Shown here piece after piece: positions 23,183 to 32,362 of a DNA stretch of 32,362 nt (the stretch's first letter is position 1; every line of letters begins with the position of its first letter). The DNA is from Candidatus Vogelbacteria bacterium (GTDB lineage Bacteria > Patescibacteriota > Minisyncoccia > Phycocordibacterales > JACRKE01): contig JACRKE010000025.1 of assembly GCA_016215335.1 (NCBI GenBank), positions 1 to 32,362 of the forward strand, read 5' to 3'. The translations under genes were made by a program, and so were the position numbers. Under the pieces are notes generated by a model, which was not told the DNA's origin, did not search any database, and saw only the letters and a program-made list of their open reading frames with translations.

Positions 23183-25561
23183 TTAGCTCTGGTTTTCTTC
23201 CTCCGCCGCTTTCTTAGCCGCGAGCTCTTTCTCAAGTGTATCAAATTCTACATTGCCTGAATACCCGCCGCCGAACTCTCCCTGTGGACTAGACCCACCA
23301 TAAACTTCTCTAGGTTTTGAACCTTCACCAGGACCTACCACTCCACGCTCTTCGAGAATATCAAGAAGTCTTGCGGCCCGCGCGTATCCAACTTTGAGTT
23401 TTCTTTGCAGATACGAAGAGGATGCCTTTCCCGCTTTAAGCACTGCTTCTCTTGCTTCTTCGTAAAGCTCGTCATCATCACCTCCATCATCAAGACCAGA
23501 AGAAGAATTTCCGCCAATACTACCTCCTGCCATGTTGTCTCTACCGCTCACCTCTTGCAGGTTGATTTCTGAAGGTGGGACATCTTCGTACTGTTTCGAT
23601 AGATATTTTACGACATCTTTCACCTCTCCTTCTGTTATATAAGCGCCCTGGATGCGAATAGGCTTAGACATATCAGCTCCGAGATAAAGCATATCTCCCG
23701 AACCCAGCAGTTTTTCCGCACCGGGCATGTCTATTATGGTGCGTGAATCGATTTGTGAAGGAACCTGTAGTGCTAGACGTGCTGGAATATTTGCCTTGAT
23801 TAGTCCCGTGATAACTTCAGTCGAGGGTCGTTGAGTGGAGAGTACAAGATGTATTCCGACCGCACGAGACATCTGAGCCAGTCTCACAACCGCCGCCTCC
23901 AATTCTCGCGGATATGTCGACATTATGTCCGCAAGTTCATCAATAATAATGACAATATAAGGCATTGCGGCAGGCGAATCATTATCTGTGGGTTTGTGAG
24001 TTGAAGGTTCAAAAATGGTTTTGTGGTATGACTGAATATCGCGCACGGATTTTTTTTCCAGAATATCGTATCTTCGATCCATCTCTTTTGCCGCCCACCT
24101 TAGGGTGAGAATTGTTTTCTTGGCATCGGTAATTACGGGCGTAAGCAGATGAGGGATTTTGTTGTAGAGAGTGAGTTCGACTCTCTTTGGATCGATCATA
24201 ATAAAACGCAAATCCTCAGGAGGATTTCTGTAAAGTAGCGATGCAATCAGAGTGTGAATGACCACAGATTTTCCACTGCCGGTCGCTCCTGCTATAAGCA
24301 GGTGGGGTGCTTTTGCTAAATTAGTGAAATGCGCGTGTCCGGAGATACTTCTTCCGAGTGCAATATATAGAGGTAATGATGCATCTCTGAAAGCGCCTTC
24401 TCCGAATATGGAACCCGCGCGAACAATTGTTTTTGTCGTATTCGGCATCTCTATCCCCACGAGTGCTTTACCGGGTATCGGAGCTTCGATACGAAGTGGG
24501 TGAGCAGCCAGAGCAAGGGACAGGTCATTTTGGAGTGCGACGATTCGAGAGAGTTTAACTCCTTCCGCGGGCTTCATCGCGTAACGTGTGATCGATGGTC
24601 CTATGGAAATTTCATCCATCTCTACATCAATACCGAAATTCATGAGTGTCCTTTTTATAATGTTAGCGTTCGCTTTAATATCACCAACTCCCGGCTTGCC
24701 TGAATCTCGCTCGAGTAGTTCTAATGGAGGCGGAGTGAATTGTCCCCGAGCTCTGAAGTCTACATTTATCTCGCCACCTCCTTCATCTTCAGTCCCGAAC
24801 ATTTTAGCGACTACACTTTTCTTCTTGTTCGCCTTAGGCGCCTCATCTTTTTTGTTATCTATTGCAGCCTGAGTCATCGCGACAGGAGTGGTATCAAGGA
24901 CAGGTATTGGCCCGGATTCATCAAGGACATCGTCTAGTGTGTCTTTTTGATCTGTTTCTTCGTCCTCACCCCAAAGCCTTTTGCCGAAAAGTTTTGGCTC
25001 TATTGTTACATGTGTATCAAAAAGAATTAGAATCGATACCACAACGATAGCAGAAAGAATGACCAGGCTGAGCAATGGATCAAACAATTTCGTAAATGGC
25101 AGAGAAACAGCATGTCCTAAATAGCCTCCAGTGATTGACTCAGAGGTCGGTGCTCGAAAGAAAATATCAACCATTGCAAGAGTCGAAAGAAAAAATATGA
25201 GACCCCCAAGCAGTGAGGTGAAAACAATATGCGGCCGAACCAGTTTAATAAAGGCCCAAGATAGCATTAAGAAGGCGAGCGGGAACAAGAAATATCCGGC
25301 ACCAAAGAAAAGATCTAGGTAGTAGTATGAAAACTGTCCAGCAGGGCCTGCAACATTCACATAGGACAGCACTAAGAAGATGGAAATAATAAGACAAAGA
25401 ATCGCCAGGATTCCGTGCTTGGTTTTTTCACTTAAACTTTGACTCAATTTACTTCCTCCGCTAGTCTTTCCTTCATTATCGTTGCTATCGACAATTTTGT
25501 TTTTTACTTTGTTATTTTTCAGTTCTTTTTTCTTGCTTGGCATAGACATAGTATACGCCAC
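23183..25561 (-). CDS. ftsK: DNA translocase FtsK/SpoIIIE
   Basis: Four N-terminal TM segments, GATGSGKSVVIHTLIASLLYRN, IMIDPKRVELTLY, C-terminal winged-helix gamma domain; internal start MPSKKKEL possible. Confidence 0.95.
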   Translation of the reverse strand: MAYTMSMPSKKKELKNNKVKNKIVDSNDNEGKTSGGSKLSQSLSEKTKHGILAILCLIISIFLVLSYVNVAGPAGQFSYYYLDLFFGAGYFLFPLAFLMLSWAFIKLVRPHIVFTSLLGGLIFFLSTLAMVDIFFRAPTSESITGGYLGHAVSLPFTKLFDPLLSLVILSAIVVVSILILFDTHVTIEPKLFGKRLWGEDEETDQKDTLDDVLDESGPIPVLDTTPVAMTQAAIDNKKDEAPKANKKKSVVAKMFGTEDEGGGEINVDFRARGQFTPPPLELLERDSGKPGVGDIKANANIIKRTLMNFGIDVEMDEISIGPSITRYAMKPAEGVKLSRIVALQNDLSLALAAHPLRIEAPIPGKALVGIEMPNTTKTIVRAGSIFGEGAFRDASLPLYIALGRSISGHAHFTNLAKAPHLLIAGATGSGKSVVIHTLIASLLYRNPPEDLRFIMIDPKRVELTLYNKIPHLLTPVITDAKKTILTLRWAAKEMDRRYDILEKKSVRDIQSYHKTIFEPSTHKPTDNDSPAAMPYIVIIIDELADIMSTYPRELEAAVVRLAQMSRAVGIHLVLSTQRPSTEVITGLIKANIPARLALQVPSQIDSRTIIDMPGAEKLLGSGDMLYLGADMSKPIRIQGAYITEGEVKDVVKYLSKQYEDVPPSEINLQEVSGRDNMAGGSIGGNSSSGLDDGGDDDELYEEAREAVLKAGKASSSYLQRKLKVGYARAARLLDILEERGVVGPGEGSKPREVYGGSSPQGEFGGGYSGNVEFDTLEKELAAKKAAEEENQS

Positions 25562-25777
25562 ATTAGAGTAAATTAGGAGTGGAATAGTAAAACGTTTTTT
25601 AGAGCGTAACGTCTTAAATTAAAAGACATGGCAAGATTGATTTTTAGCTTACCCGGAATATACTGAGACCTATATAAAATTCCAAAAAGACAAAAAATTT
25701 ATTTTATAAAAGACGCACGGTGACGCTAGTTATTAAGGACATGACTTTGACCGTTAGAGTGGAGATATATAAAAGAC

Positions 25778-26620
25778 ATGAGTATTGAAACAAGTAATAA
25801 AATTGAAAACATTCCAAACGATGTCCGATTCGCGTCCTTAAAGACAGAAAAACTTGTTACCGCATTGTATATGGTGACCAATATGCTACCCCAAGAGGAG
25901 CCATTAAAATGGAGAATTCGAGAAACTGGGATTAGATTACTAAACGACATTTCTTGCGCTGACGTTAATGTACTTGAGAGTCATGCGAGGTCGGTTAATG
26001 TCCTTAAAAGAATTTCCGGCGGTATAATTCCACTGATGTCTTTTTTGCAAATAGCGCGTTTCTCGGGAAGTTTGTCTGAAATGAACATCGCTCTTTTGCA
26101 AAAAGAGTTTGAAGGTCTTCTCAAGTTCATTGATGACGTAAAGATTTCTGAAGATACTGTTTTTGCAAACAAGATTGAGTCCGAACTGATTGTCGCTATG
26201 GAAGTTTCAGGGTCTGATAATTCGCATAAAAATCGTAATGAAAATCAAAATGTTATAACCGGGAGTCAGCTTAAAGATCATGTTATCTCTCCAGAGTACA
26301 AAGGATTGTCCGTTACGAATTCTGTGAAAAATGGATATACTCAAAAATCTGAGCCTATTGTTATCAAGGCTGAAGACGGTATTAAAAAAGACGAAACTTC
26401 AGTCCAATCTAAAAGCACGTCAATTCATGTAGAAATGGGACGCAAAGAAAGCATACTCGGCTTTATAAAGACAGGTATCGAGTACACCATAAAAGATGTG
26501 GCCAAAGAGATTCAAGGCGTGAGTGGTAAAACCATTCAGAGAGACCTTCAGGCTCTTGTGTCTGCGGGTTTGCTTCACCGTAAGGGAGAGCGGCGCTGGA
26601 GCCGTTATTTTAGGCCTTAA
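25778..26620 (+). CDS. Helical protein with C-terminal DeoR-like winged HTH
   Basis: ESILGFIKTGIEYTIKDVAKEIQGVSGKTIQRDLQALVSAGLLHRKGERRWSRYF. Confidence 0.65.
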   Translation: MSIETSNKIENIPNDVRFASLKTEKLVTALYMVTNMLPQEEPLKWRIRETGIRLLNDISCADVNVLESHARSVNVLKRISGGIIPLMSFLQIARFSGSLSEMNIALLQKEFEGLLKFIDDVKISEDTVFANKIESELIVAMEVSGSDNSHKNRNENQNVITGSQLKDHVISPEYKGLSVTNSVKNGYTQKSEPIVIKAEDGIKKDETSVQSKSTSIHVEMGRKESILGFIKTGIEYTIKDVAKEIQGVSGKTIQRDLQALVSAGLLHRKGERRWSRYFRP

Positions 26621-26695
26621 TACTGCTTATTTTAGCCAGAGCTCTCAACTGTATTTTGATATTGTTTACTCCCTACCGTCTACTGCCTAGCCAGA

Positions 26696-26724
26696 TTGCT
26701 TTTCCACCTTAATTAATGTACTAT
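26696..26724 (+). promoter_or_regulatory. Candidate distal promoter TTGCTT-N17-TACTAT upstream of the S-layer-like gene
   Basis: Consensus spacing. Confidence 0.35.
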
Positions 26725-26907
26725 TAACGAACCTGTAAGGTATGCCAGAAACAGGCCGATTGTCAAAATCTGTCTGTTAAAGGCAAATTGAAAATGACGT
26801 GAAAATGTATTGGCTTAGGCCAAACACACGTCATAGATGGAGTAAGATGTTTGTGTGTCTTGTCTCAACATGACAAGAATGTATACGTTCTTATCCACAC
26901 AAAGGTT

Positions 26908-26936
26908 TTGCAGGATTGCTACAATAATAATATACT
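26908..26936 (+). promoter_or_regulatory. Candidate promoter TTGCAG-N17-TATACT of the S-layer-like gene, implying an about 360-nt leader
   Basis: Exact 17-nt spacer, good -10. Confidence 0.45.
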
Positions 26937-27303
26937 TTGTAGCAGGATCATTCCGTGTTCCGTTTTGGGGCACCGAAGGTTCTAAAGCTCTCCGTGCGAT
27001 ATATTGAACGGAGAGGATGATGAACTTTGACAATAAAATAGCGCACATTCACAAGTAATAAGATTGTGGCACAAAATAATTAACAGACACAGAACGAACG
27101 TTCTCGATTTTGTCGGTAACGAAAGCAAGACAAATTGAAACTTAGATTCATTTTCACAAAAGGTGATTAATTTAAAAAATTTAAAAATCATCCGGAGTGA
27201 TTTGATAAATGTACACAAGGGTAGCAATGTCGAAGCTGCAACTCCGAATGTACTGACGGCATCAATTACAATAAAGAGATGCTGATTATTAGAGAGCAAT
27301 ATT

Positions 27304-30300
27304 ATGAATATATTTAAGAAAACGAAAGTTACAAAAGTCGTCGCGGTTTTCGCAGGTTTGATGACAGCCGTAATGATGCTTGGTGGAGTGGCAGTATTGC
27401 CGGCTTCAGCAGCAACAGCAGCTGAACTTCAAGCACAGATTCAGGCGCTTTTGGCACAGGTAGCGGCATTACAGGCACAGACAGGTGGTACGACAGTATC
27501 ATCGTCATGTCCCGTAGCCTACACATTCCCAGCAATGAACTTGAAGCTTGGAAGTAAGGGCGAGGCGGTCTGGAATGCACAGAAGGTTATGAACTTAAAT
27601 GCGGGAACGATGGTAGCACTTTCAGGTGCTGGATCTTCAGGCATGGAGACAATGACCTTTGGTCCTCTCACAAAGAGAGCGGTTACAAAGTTCCAGGAAT
27701 TTTACGCAGCTGACATCTTGGCCCCGCTCGGTCTGAGCGCTGGAACAGGAACAGTTGGTCCTTCAACACGTGCAAAGATGCAGTCAGTACTTGATGCGGC
27801 AGTTGCAGCATGTACAGCGCCTTCAACCGGCGGTACTACAACGGGTGGAACAAGCACCGGCGGTACTACAACGGGTGGAACAACAACAGGTGGAACCACA
27901 GCAGTGGCAGGTTCACTTGCGGTCGCCCCGGGCACCCAGCCGGCCAACTCGCTTGCACCACAGAGTGCTGCTCGACTCCCATACACTCGAGTTACATTCA
28001 CAGCCGGAGCATCCGATGTGGTTGTGAACGGTATTACAGTTGAGAGAGCGGGTCTTGCACAGGATGTTGTTTTCGCGGGAGTTTCACTCCTTGACGAGAA
28101 TGGTATCCAGCTCGGTATCGCAAAGACACTAAACTCAAACCACCAGGCAATTGTAGGTGAGCCGTTTACAGTAAAGGCTGGAACATCTCGCACAATGACA
28201 ATTGCAGGTAACATGGCAGCTTCACTTGCAAACTACGCAGGTCAGGTTGCAACATTGAAAGTCGTAGGAGTCAATACAACAGCGGCAGTTTCAGGCAATC
28301 TTCCAATAGAAGGTGCACAGCACACAGTGAACGCAACCCTTTCTATGGGTAGTGCAACATTGGTCGTGTCCTCATATGATCCAAACGGTGCTCAGACAAA
28401 GAACGTTGGTGATGTGAACATGAAATTTGCGGGCCTTAAAATGACAACAGGTTCGACAGAGAAAGTTTACTTACACTCAATTCGATGGAACCAATCAGGT
28501 TCAGCGGCATCGGGTGACCTCGCGAACTTAAAGACATACATTGACGGAACAGCATACGACACGGTCGTATCGGCTGACGGCAAGTACTTCACTTCCACAT
28601 TCGGTGCAAGTGGTATCTTGGTTGACAAAGGTTTCTCAAAGGACATCTGGATTCAGGGTGATATCGTAGGGTCAGGTGTCGCTGGAAGGACAGTGCAGTT
28701 TGATCTCTATAAGACAACCGACATTTACATGTCAGGTGAGACTTATGGATACGGTATTACACCAACACCGGGTGGTAATACTGCAGCAGCAGCGACAACC
28801 GGTTCACAGTTCGTTACAAGCAATGGTACAACTTCAGGAACAGCCGGTACCCCTTGGTACAGTGGTTCAACATTCACTGTAAACGCGGGAACAGTATCGA
28901 GTGTCCAGAAGGCAAATTCAGTAGCTGCGGCGAACGTTGCGGTGGGACTCGCGAATACAATTCTTGGTGGCTACGAAGTCAACTTGAAGGGTGAGCCAAT
29001 TTCAGTTCAGCAGTCAATCTTCCGTTACTCAACAACAACAGCAGCAGCCTTCCTCATTACCAACATAACAATCACTGACCAGAATGGTAAGGTTGTTGCC
29101 GGTCCGGTTGATGCGATAGTTGACACGAGCAGTCCATCTAAGGGCAAGGCTACATTCACGGACACCATAACCTATCCTACGGGTGTTTCTGTTTACACAA
29201 TCAAGGGCAAGGTTCCAACAACTGCCGGAAACAATGCGACAATTACGTTTGAGACCACCCCTTCAACAGATTGGTCAACAATCACAGGTCAGACAACCGG
29301 TAATTCTATAAGCTTGTCTTCGCTTTCAGGTTTGGTTCAAACGAACGCCCAGACAGTGAAAGCAGCATCAATCGCAGTTACAGTCTCCGGTACACCGGCG
29401 GCACAGACGCTCACAACCGGTTCCAACAAGCACTTGGCAACAATCAACTTAAGCACTACTGCTTCTGGTGAAGGAGTCAAATTCTCTTCGATTGTTCTAG
29501 GTCTTATTGGTAACTTGACGGCAACCACAACACAGCTCACAACTTGTGGACTGTATGATGGGGATGCGACTACTCCGCTAAACGGCACATCGGTAACTCC
29601 GGCCGCAACGGACACCACAATGACATTTTCGTTCGACAACGCTTTGATTGTTCCTAAGGGAATAACAAAGAATTTGAAGGCGAGATGCAATGTTTCAAGT
29701 GTGGGTACAAGCGCTAAATTCGTTCAGATTGGTGTTGCGAGTGGCACAGGTTCAAGTGTAATTTCGTCAGCAACAGGAGTTGACTCTTCTGCATCCGCGA
29801 CAGTTACATCAACATTGAACAACGGCCAGGCAATGACATTCGGAACAGCTTCTTACACTGTTGTGCTTGATTCCAACATGGCTTACAAGTCAGTTGAGGC
29901 GGGTACTACAGGTGTTACGGCAGCGGCGCTCAAATTCACAGCATCCAATGACGCTATTGACGTTGATAAGCTTGCTTTGATCCTTACCAATTCTGCCTCA
30001 AGTTCGCAGTCAGACCTCACTAAGGTAACTGTCTACGATGCAGCGGGTCAGAAACTAGCAGAGGATATATTCACTTCGGACGCTTACACTAAACAGCTTA
30101 CATTGTCTCCAAGACTTCATGTAAACAAGGACGCGTCAGCTACACTTACTGTGAAGGTTGATACAGCAACCATTGATTCAAACACAGCCTCAAGTCGTGA
30201 AGGTGCATTTATCGCAGTCAACTACGATAACGGTGCTACAAACGCAACAACGGCTTATGGATCTGATGGTGCGGTAGCGACGGACAGTTCAACTGCAGAC

Positions 30301-30978
30301 ACAGCGTCTTCAGGCTTCAGAATGTTCAAGGCGGTTCCGACAGTTGTGGTAAAAACAACTACAACCACATGTCCCGACTTGGCAACCAACTATCGATCAG
30401 GTGTGGCAAGTGCTGATAAAGTACTGTACTGCTTCACAGTATCAGGTGGTGGTGCGACAACGAACGGAGTTTCACTTCGCGAGTTTGTGATGAACATTGC
30501 AACTTCAACCAACTCATTGGCTGCAGGAAGTACAACTGTTACAAGTTTGTACGCGAAGGCCTATGACGAGAATGGTTCAGTGATAACAAATGCAAACTGG
30601 ACGAGTGACAGGTTTGTGACAGCCATATCAGCCTTGTTGGCTTCAGGCGACAACGTTATGGCCGCCGCAACTACTCCTCTGATGATTCCGGCAGGAAAGA
30701 CATACACAGTAAAGGTGTACGGAACTGTCACACATGTTGATGGTACCGATACTGGTGTAGCCGGATCAGTGATTGCGAAGATGAAACAGGATTCATCCTG
30801 GATGTCATCGGCAACCAAGATGATTGCATACACAACAGCTATGTCTAACTTCATCTGGTCACCGAACTCAACCACAACAACACCGGGCAATGGTCACGTT
30901 GATTGGGGTAACGGTTACGGTATTACAGGCGCATGGGGAACATACGCACCTGAATACGCAATCGGAGTTGTTCAGTAA
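27304..30978 (+). CDS. Putative S-layer/surface protein with N-terminal signal peptide and peptidoglycan-binding-like domain
   Basis: Signal peptide …AVMMLGGVAVLPASA; LKLGSKGEAVWNAQKVMN…FGPLTKRAVTKFQEFY…GTVGPSTRAKM; Thr/Gly linker; Thr/Ser/Ala-rich extracellular body. Confidence 0.8.
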   Translation: MNIFKKTKVTKVVAVFAGLMTAVMMLGGVAVLPASAATAAELQAQIQALLAQVAALQAQTGGTTVSSSCPVAYTFPAMNLKLGSKGEAVWNAQKVMNLNAGTMVALSGAGSSGMETMTFGPLTKRAVTKFQEFYAADILAPLGLSAGTGTVGPSTRAKMQSVLDAAVAACTAPSTGGTTTGGTSTGGTTTGGTTTGGTTAVAGSLAVAPGTQPANSLAPQSAARLPYTRVTFTAGASDVVVNGITVERAGLAQDVVFAGVSLLDENGIQLGIAKTLNSNHQAIVGEPFTVKAGTSRTMTIAGNMAASLANYAGQVATLKVVGVNTTAAVSGNLPIEGAQHTVNATLSMGSATLVVSSYDPNGAQTKNVGDVNMKFAGLKMTTGSTEKVYLHSIRWNQSGSAASGDLANLKTYIDGTAYDTVVSADGKYFTSTFGASGILVDKGFSKDIWIQGDIVGSGVAGRTVQFDLYKTTDIYMSGETYGYGITPTPGGNTAAAATTGSQFVTSNGTTSGTAGTPWYSGSTFTVNAGTVSSVQKANSVAAANVAVGLANTILGGYEVNLKGEPISVQQSIFRYSTTTAAAFLITNITITDQNGKVVAGPVDAIVDTSSPSKGKATFTDTITYPTGVSVYTIKGKVPTTAGNNATITFETTPSTDWSTITGQTTGNSISLSSLSGLVQTNAQTVKAASIAVTVSGTPAAQTLTTGSNKHLATINLSTTASGEGVKFSSIVLGLIGNLTATTTQLTTCGLYDGDATTPLNGTSVTPAATDTTMTFSFDNALIVPKGITKNLKARCNVSSVGTSAKFVQIGVASGTGSSVISSATGVDSSASATVTSTLNNGQAMTFGTASYTVVLDSNMAYKSVEAGTTGVTAAALKFTASNDAIDVDKLALILTNSASSSQSDLTKVTVYDAAGQKLAEDIFTSDAYTKQLTLSPRLHVNKDASATLTVKVDTATIDSNTASSREGAFIAVNYDNGATNATTAYGSDGAVATDSSTADTASSGFRMFKAVPTVVVKTTTTTCPDLATNYRSGVASADKVLYCFTVSGGGATTNGVSLREFVMNIATSTNSLAAGSTTVTSLYAKAYDENGSVITNANWTSDRFVTAISALLASGDNVMAAATTPLMIPAGKTYTVKVYGTVTHVDGTDTGVAGSVIAKMKQDSSWMSSATKMIAYTTAMSNFIWSPNSTTTTPGNGHVDWGNGYGITGAWGTYAPEYAIGVVQ
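27828..27902 (+). repeat. 30-bp tandem repeat encoding (S/T)TGGTTTGGT linker
   Basis: accggcggtactacaacgggtggaacaagc repeated about 2.5x. Confidence 0.8.
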
Positions 30979-31037
30979 AGTTTATTTACCTCTTGTGATT
31001 GCGCAGTCGGTTTAATTACCACTGTGTGATAGGTACC

Positions 31038-31067
31038 AAAAGCCCCCCGCCAAGGCGGGGGGCTTTT
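31038..31067 (+). terminator. Strong terminator aaaagccccccgcc-aa-ggcggggggctttt
   Basis: 14-bp perfect arms ending in TTTT. Confidence 0.85.
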
Positions 31068-31090
31068 GCGTGTCTGGAATATTCCAAAAT

Positions 31091-31113
31091 CCAGAATGGT
31101 TGAACCATTCTGG
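31091..31113. repeat. Perfect palindrome ccagaatggtt-g-aaccattctgg
   Basis: 11-bp perfect arms around one base. Confidence 0.75.
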
Positions 31114-31147
31114 GAGTATCAAGAGGTCTTTCTTACGGCAATACACA

Positions 31148-31178
31148 ATACAGAGGGTTCCCCTCTGTATGTGGATAA
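31148..31178. repeat. PAL-A copy 2 (left end degenerate): atacagagggttcccctctgtatgtggataa
   Basis: Core and right arm identical to the tatD copy. Confidence 0.85.
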
Positions 31179-31261
31179 TAAGTGTATAACATGTGCATCG
31201 AGCAAAATTGTGACAGGATTTCCTTGCGGATCTTTTGTTTAATAGTAGAATTAAAGCCACC

Positions 31262-31999
31262 ATGGAAAACAATAAAAAGATTTTAGGATTGGTGCTAGCG
31301 GTTCTCGTTATAATTTTGATCGCCTTGCTTATATCTAAAAGCAGGTCAAATGATGCCTCTAATGCTCAAAATAATGGCACGGGGACAACGACAGGTGCGG
31401 GCGTGAGTGCCAGGGCACCGAGTTTGGATAGGCAGCTTGTCATTCCAAAAGAGTACAGCAAGATTATTAAAAGCAAGATCGAAGCAGGAGTGCAAAGTGC
31501 GATCTCAAAAATCAAGTCCGATCCGGACAACATTGACAACTGGTTTAATCTCGCCCTTTGGTACAAAATGGCGAATGACTATCTTGGAGCGGAGGAGATT
31601 TGGCTTTATGTGAGCAAGATAAATCCGGAGAACAGAACGGCCCAAAGTAATCTAGGCGACTTATACAAAAACTCTCTGATTGATTACGCAAAGGCGGAAG
31701 CCGCTTGGTTGAGAGTGGTTGCAATCGATCCAACATATATTGATGCATACAATGAGCTCTATTTGCTTTACAGATACAATATTTCGGAAAAAACTGCAGA
31801 AGCTTCTAAGATTTTAATGACAGGTATAGAAAAGACCAAATCGCCAACGCTTATGTACCAGCTCTCGGAATATTACGGAAGTATTCCGAATAAGCCGCTC
31901 GCCATAGAGTGGTACAACAAAACCAAAACTGCCGCCAAGTCAATAGGCGACACGAAACTAATGAAATCAGTAGACGAAGCACTCAGCAAGCTCAAGTAA
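31262..31999 (+). CDS. Membrane-anchored TPR-repeat protein
   Basis: N-terminal TM ILGLVLAVLVIILIALLIS; TPR-like DNWFNLALWYKMANDYLGAEEIWLYVSKINPENRTAQSNLGDLY. Confidence 0.8.
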   Translation: MENNKKILGLVLAVLVIILIALLISKSRSNDASNAQNNGTGTTTGAGVSARAPSLDRQLVIPKEYSKIIKSKIEAGVQSAISKIKSDPDNIDNWFNLALWYKMANDYLGAEEIWLYVSKINPENRTAQSNLGDLYKNSLIDYAKAEAAWLRVVAIDPTYIDAYNELYLLYRYNISEKTAEASKILMTGIEKTKSPTLMYQLSEYYGSIPNKPLAIEWYNKTKTAAKSIGDTKLMKSVDEALSKLK

Positions 32000-32017
32000 A
32001 AACATACAGCACATACT

Positions 32018-32051
32018 CACATACAGAGGGTTCCCCTCTGTATGTGGATAA
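32018..32051. repeat. PAL-A copy 3: cacatacagagggttcccctctgtatgtggataa
   Basis: Identical core and right arm to tatD copy. Confidence 0.88.
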
Positions 32052-32199
32052 AGTGTTGATAAATGTTTCTCTCTAGGATTCAATGGATATTTTCTCGCGT
32101 CCGTCTGTACCGTATTCACTCCCATACTGAAGCCACTCGTCGTGAAAATCAGAAAAATCATTTACATTTGCAAAATATTCTGGAAAAGCATCTCTGTGC

Positions 32200-32230
32200 T
32201 ACAGAGGGTTCCCCTCTGTAGGTGTATAAT
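32200..32230. repeat. PAL-A copy 4 (diverged outer arm): tacagagggttcccctctgtaggtgtataat
   Basis: Identical core; right end changed to GTGTATAAT. Confidence 0.75.
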
Positions 32231-32280
32231 ACGCGTAGCGATTTCCTCGCGGCTCTGCCGCGATGACCTTGGAGGAAGGT

Positions 32281-32302
32281 TTGGAAACCCTCGGTTTCCA
32301 AG
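32281..32302. repeat. Short palindrome ttggaaacc-ctc-ggtttccaag, related to the 1126..1162 element
   Basis: 9-bp arms; compare cttggaagc-tcg-gcttccaag. Confidence 0.55.
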
Positions 32303-32314
32303 TAGAATAGAGGG

Positions 32315-32362
32315 ATGCCCGTCAAGAAAACATGGCACAATGCGTACGATACCCACTACCAC
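32315..32362 (+). CDS. 5' end of a truncated CDS (MPVKKTWHNAYDTHYH…)
   Basis: ATG with TAGAAT at 32303-32308 six nt upstream; open to window end. Confidence 0.5.
   Translation, partial: MPVKKTWHNAYDTHYH

Noticed and set aside
21658-25561. Possible inteins or domain insertions in RecA and FtsK
   Set aside because: Both proteins show normal motif order and lengths
27828-27902. Tandem repeats as CRISPR-like array
   Set aside because: In-frame Gly/Thr linker repeats without spacers; no cas genes seen
27702-28214. 170-aa antisense ORF in the surface-protein gene
   Set aside because: Shadow of a Thr/Gly/Val-biased coding sequence

Overview
The window looks like a chromosomal segment of a Candidate Phyla Radiation (Patescibacteria, probably Parcubacteria-like) genome. 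That placement is inferred from gene style, not from a search. It encodes housekeeping genes: a TS/DHFR/HIT/kinase nucleotide cluster, IleRS, RecO, GlyRS, MetRS, TatD, rpsF-ssb-rpsR, EF-P, an ECF-type sigma factor, RecA, FtsK, a large S-layer-like protein with a peptidoglycan-binding domain, and a TPR protein. The most unusual observations are: (1) an IleRS interrupted by a complete histidine-phosphatase domain and by at least six short repeat-derived in-frame insertions; (2) a dispersed perfect palindrome with DnaA-box-like ends, TTATCCACA...TGTGGATAA, one copy of which is translated in frame inside TatD; (3) a coding repeat shared in the same frame by DHFR and IleRS; (4) a short intergenic locus with a strong promoter, a 42-aa ORF absent from the ORF track whose Cys residues are heptad-spaced, and a perfect 59-bp palindrome; (5) a recurrent -10-like hexamer lying 6-7 nt before ATG, suggesting leaderless transcripts. 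No tRNA, rRNA, CRISPR array or transposase gene was recognised.
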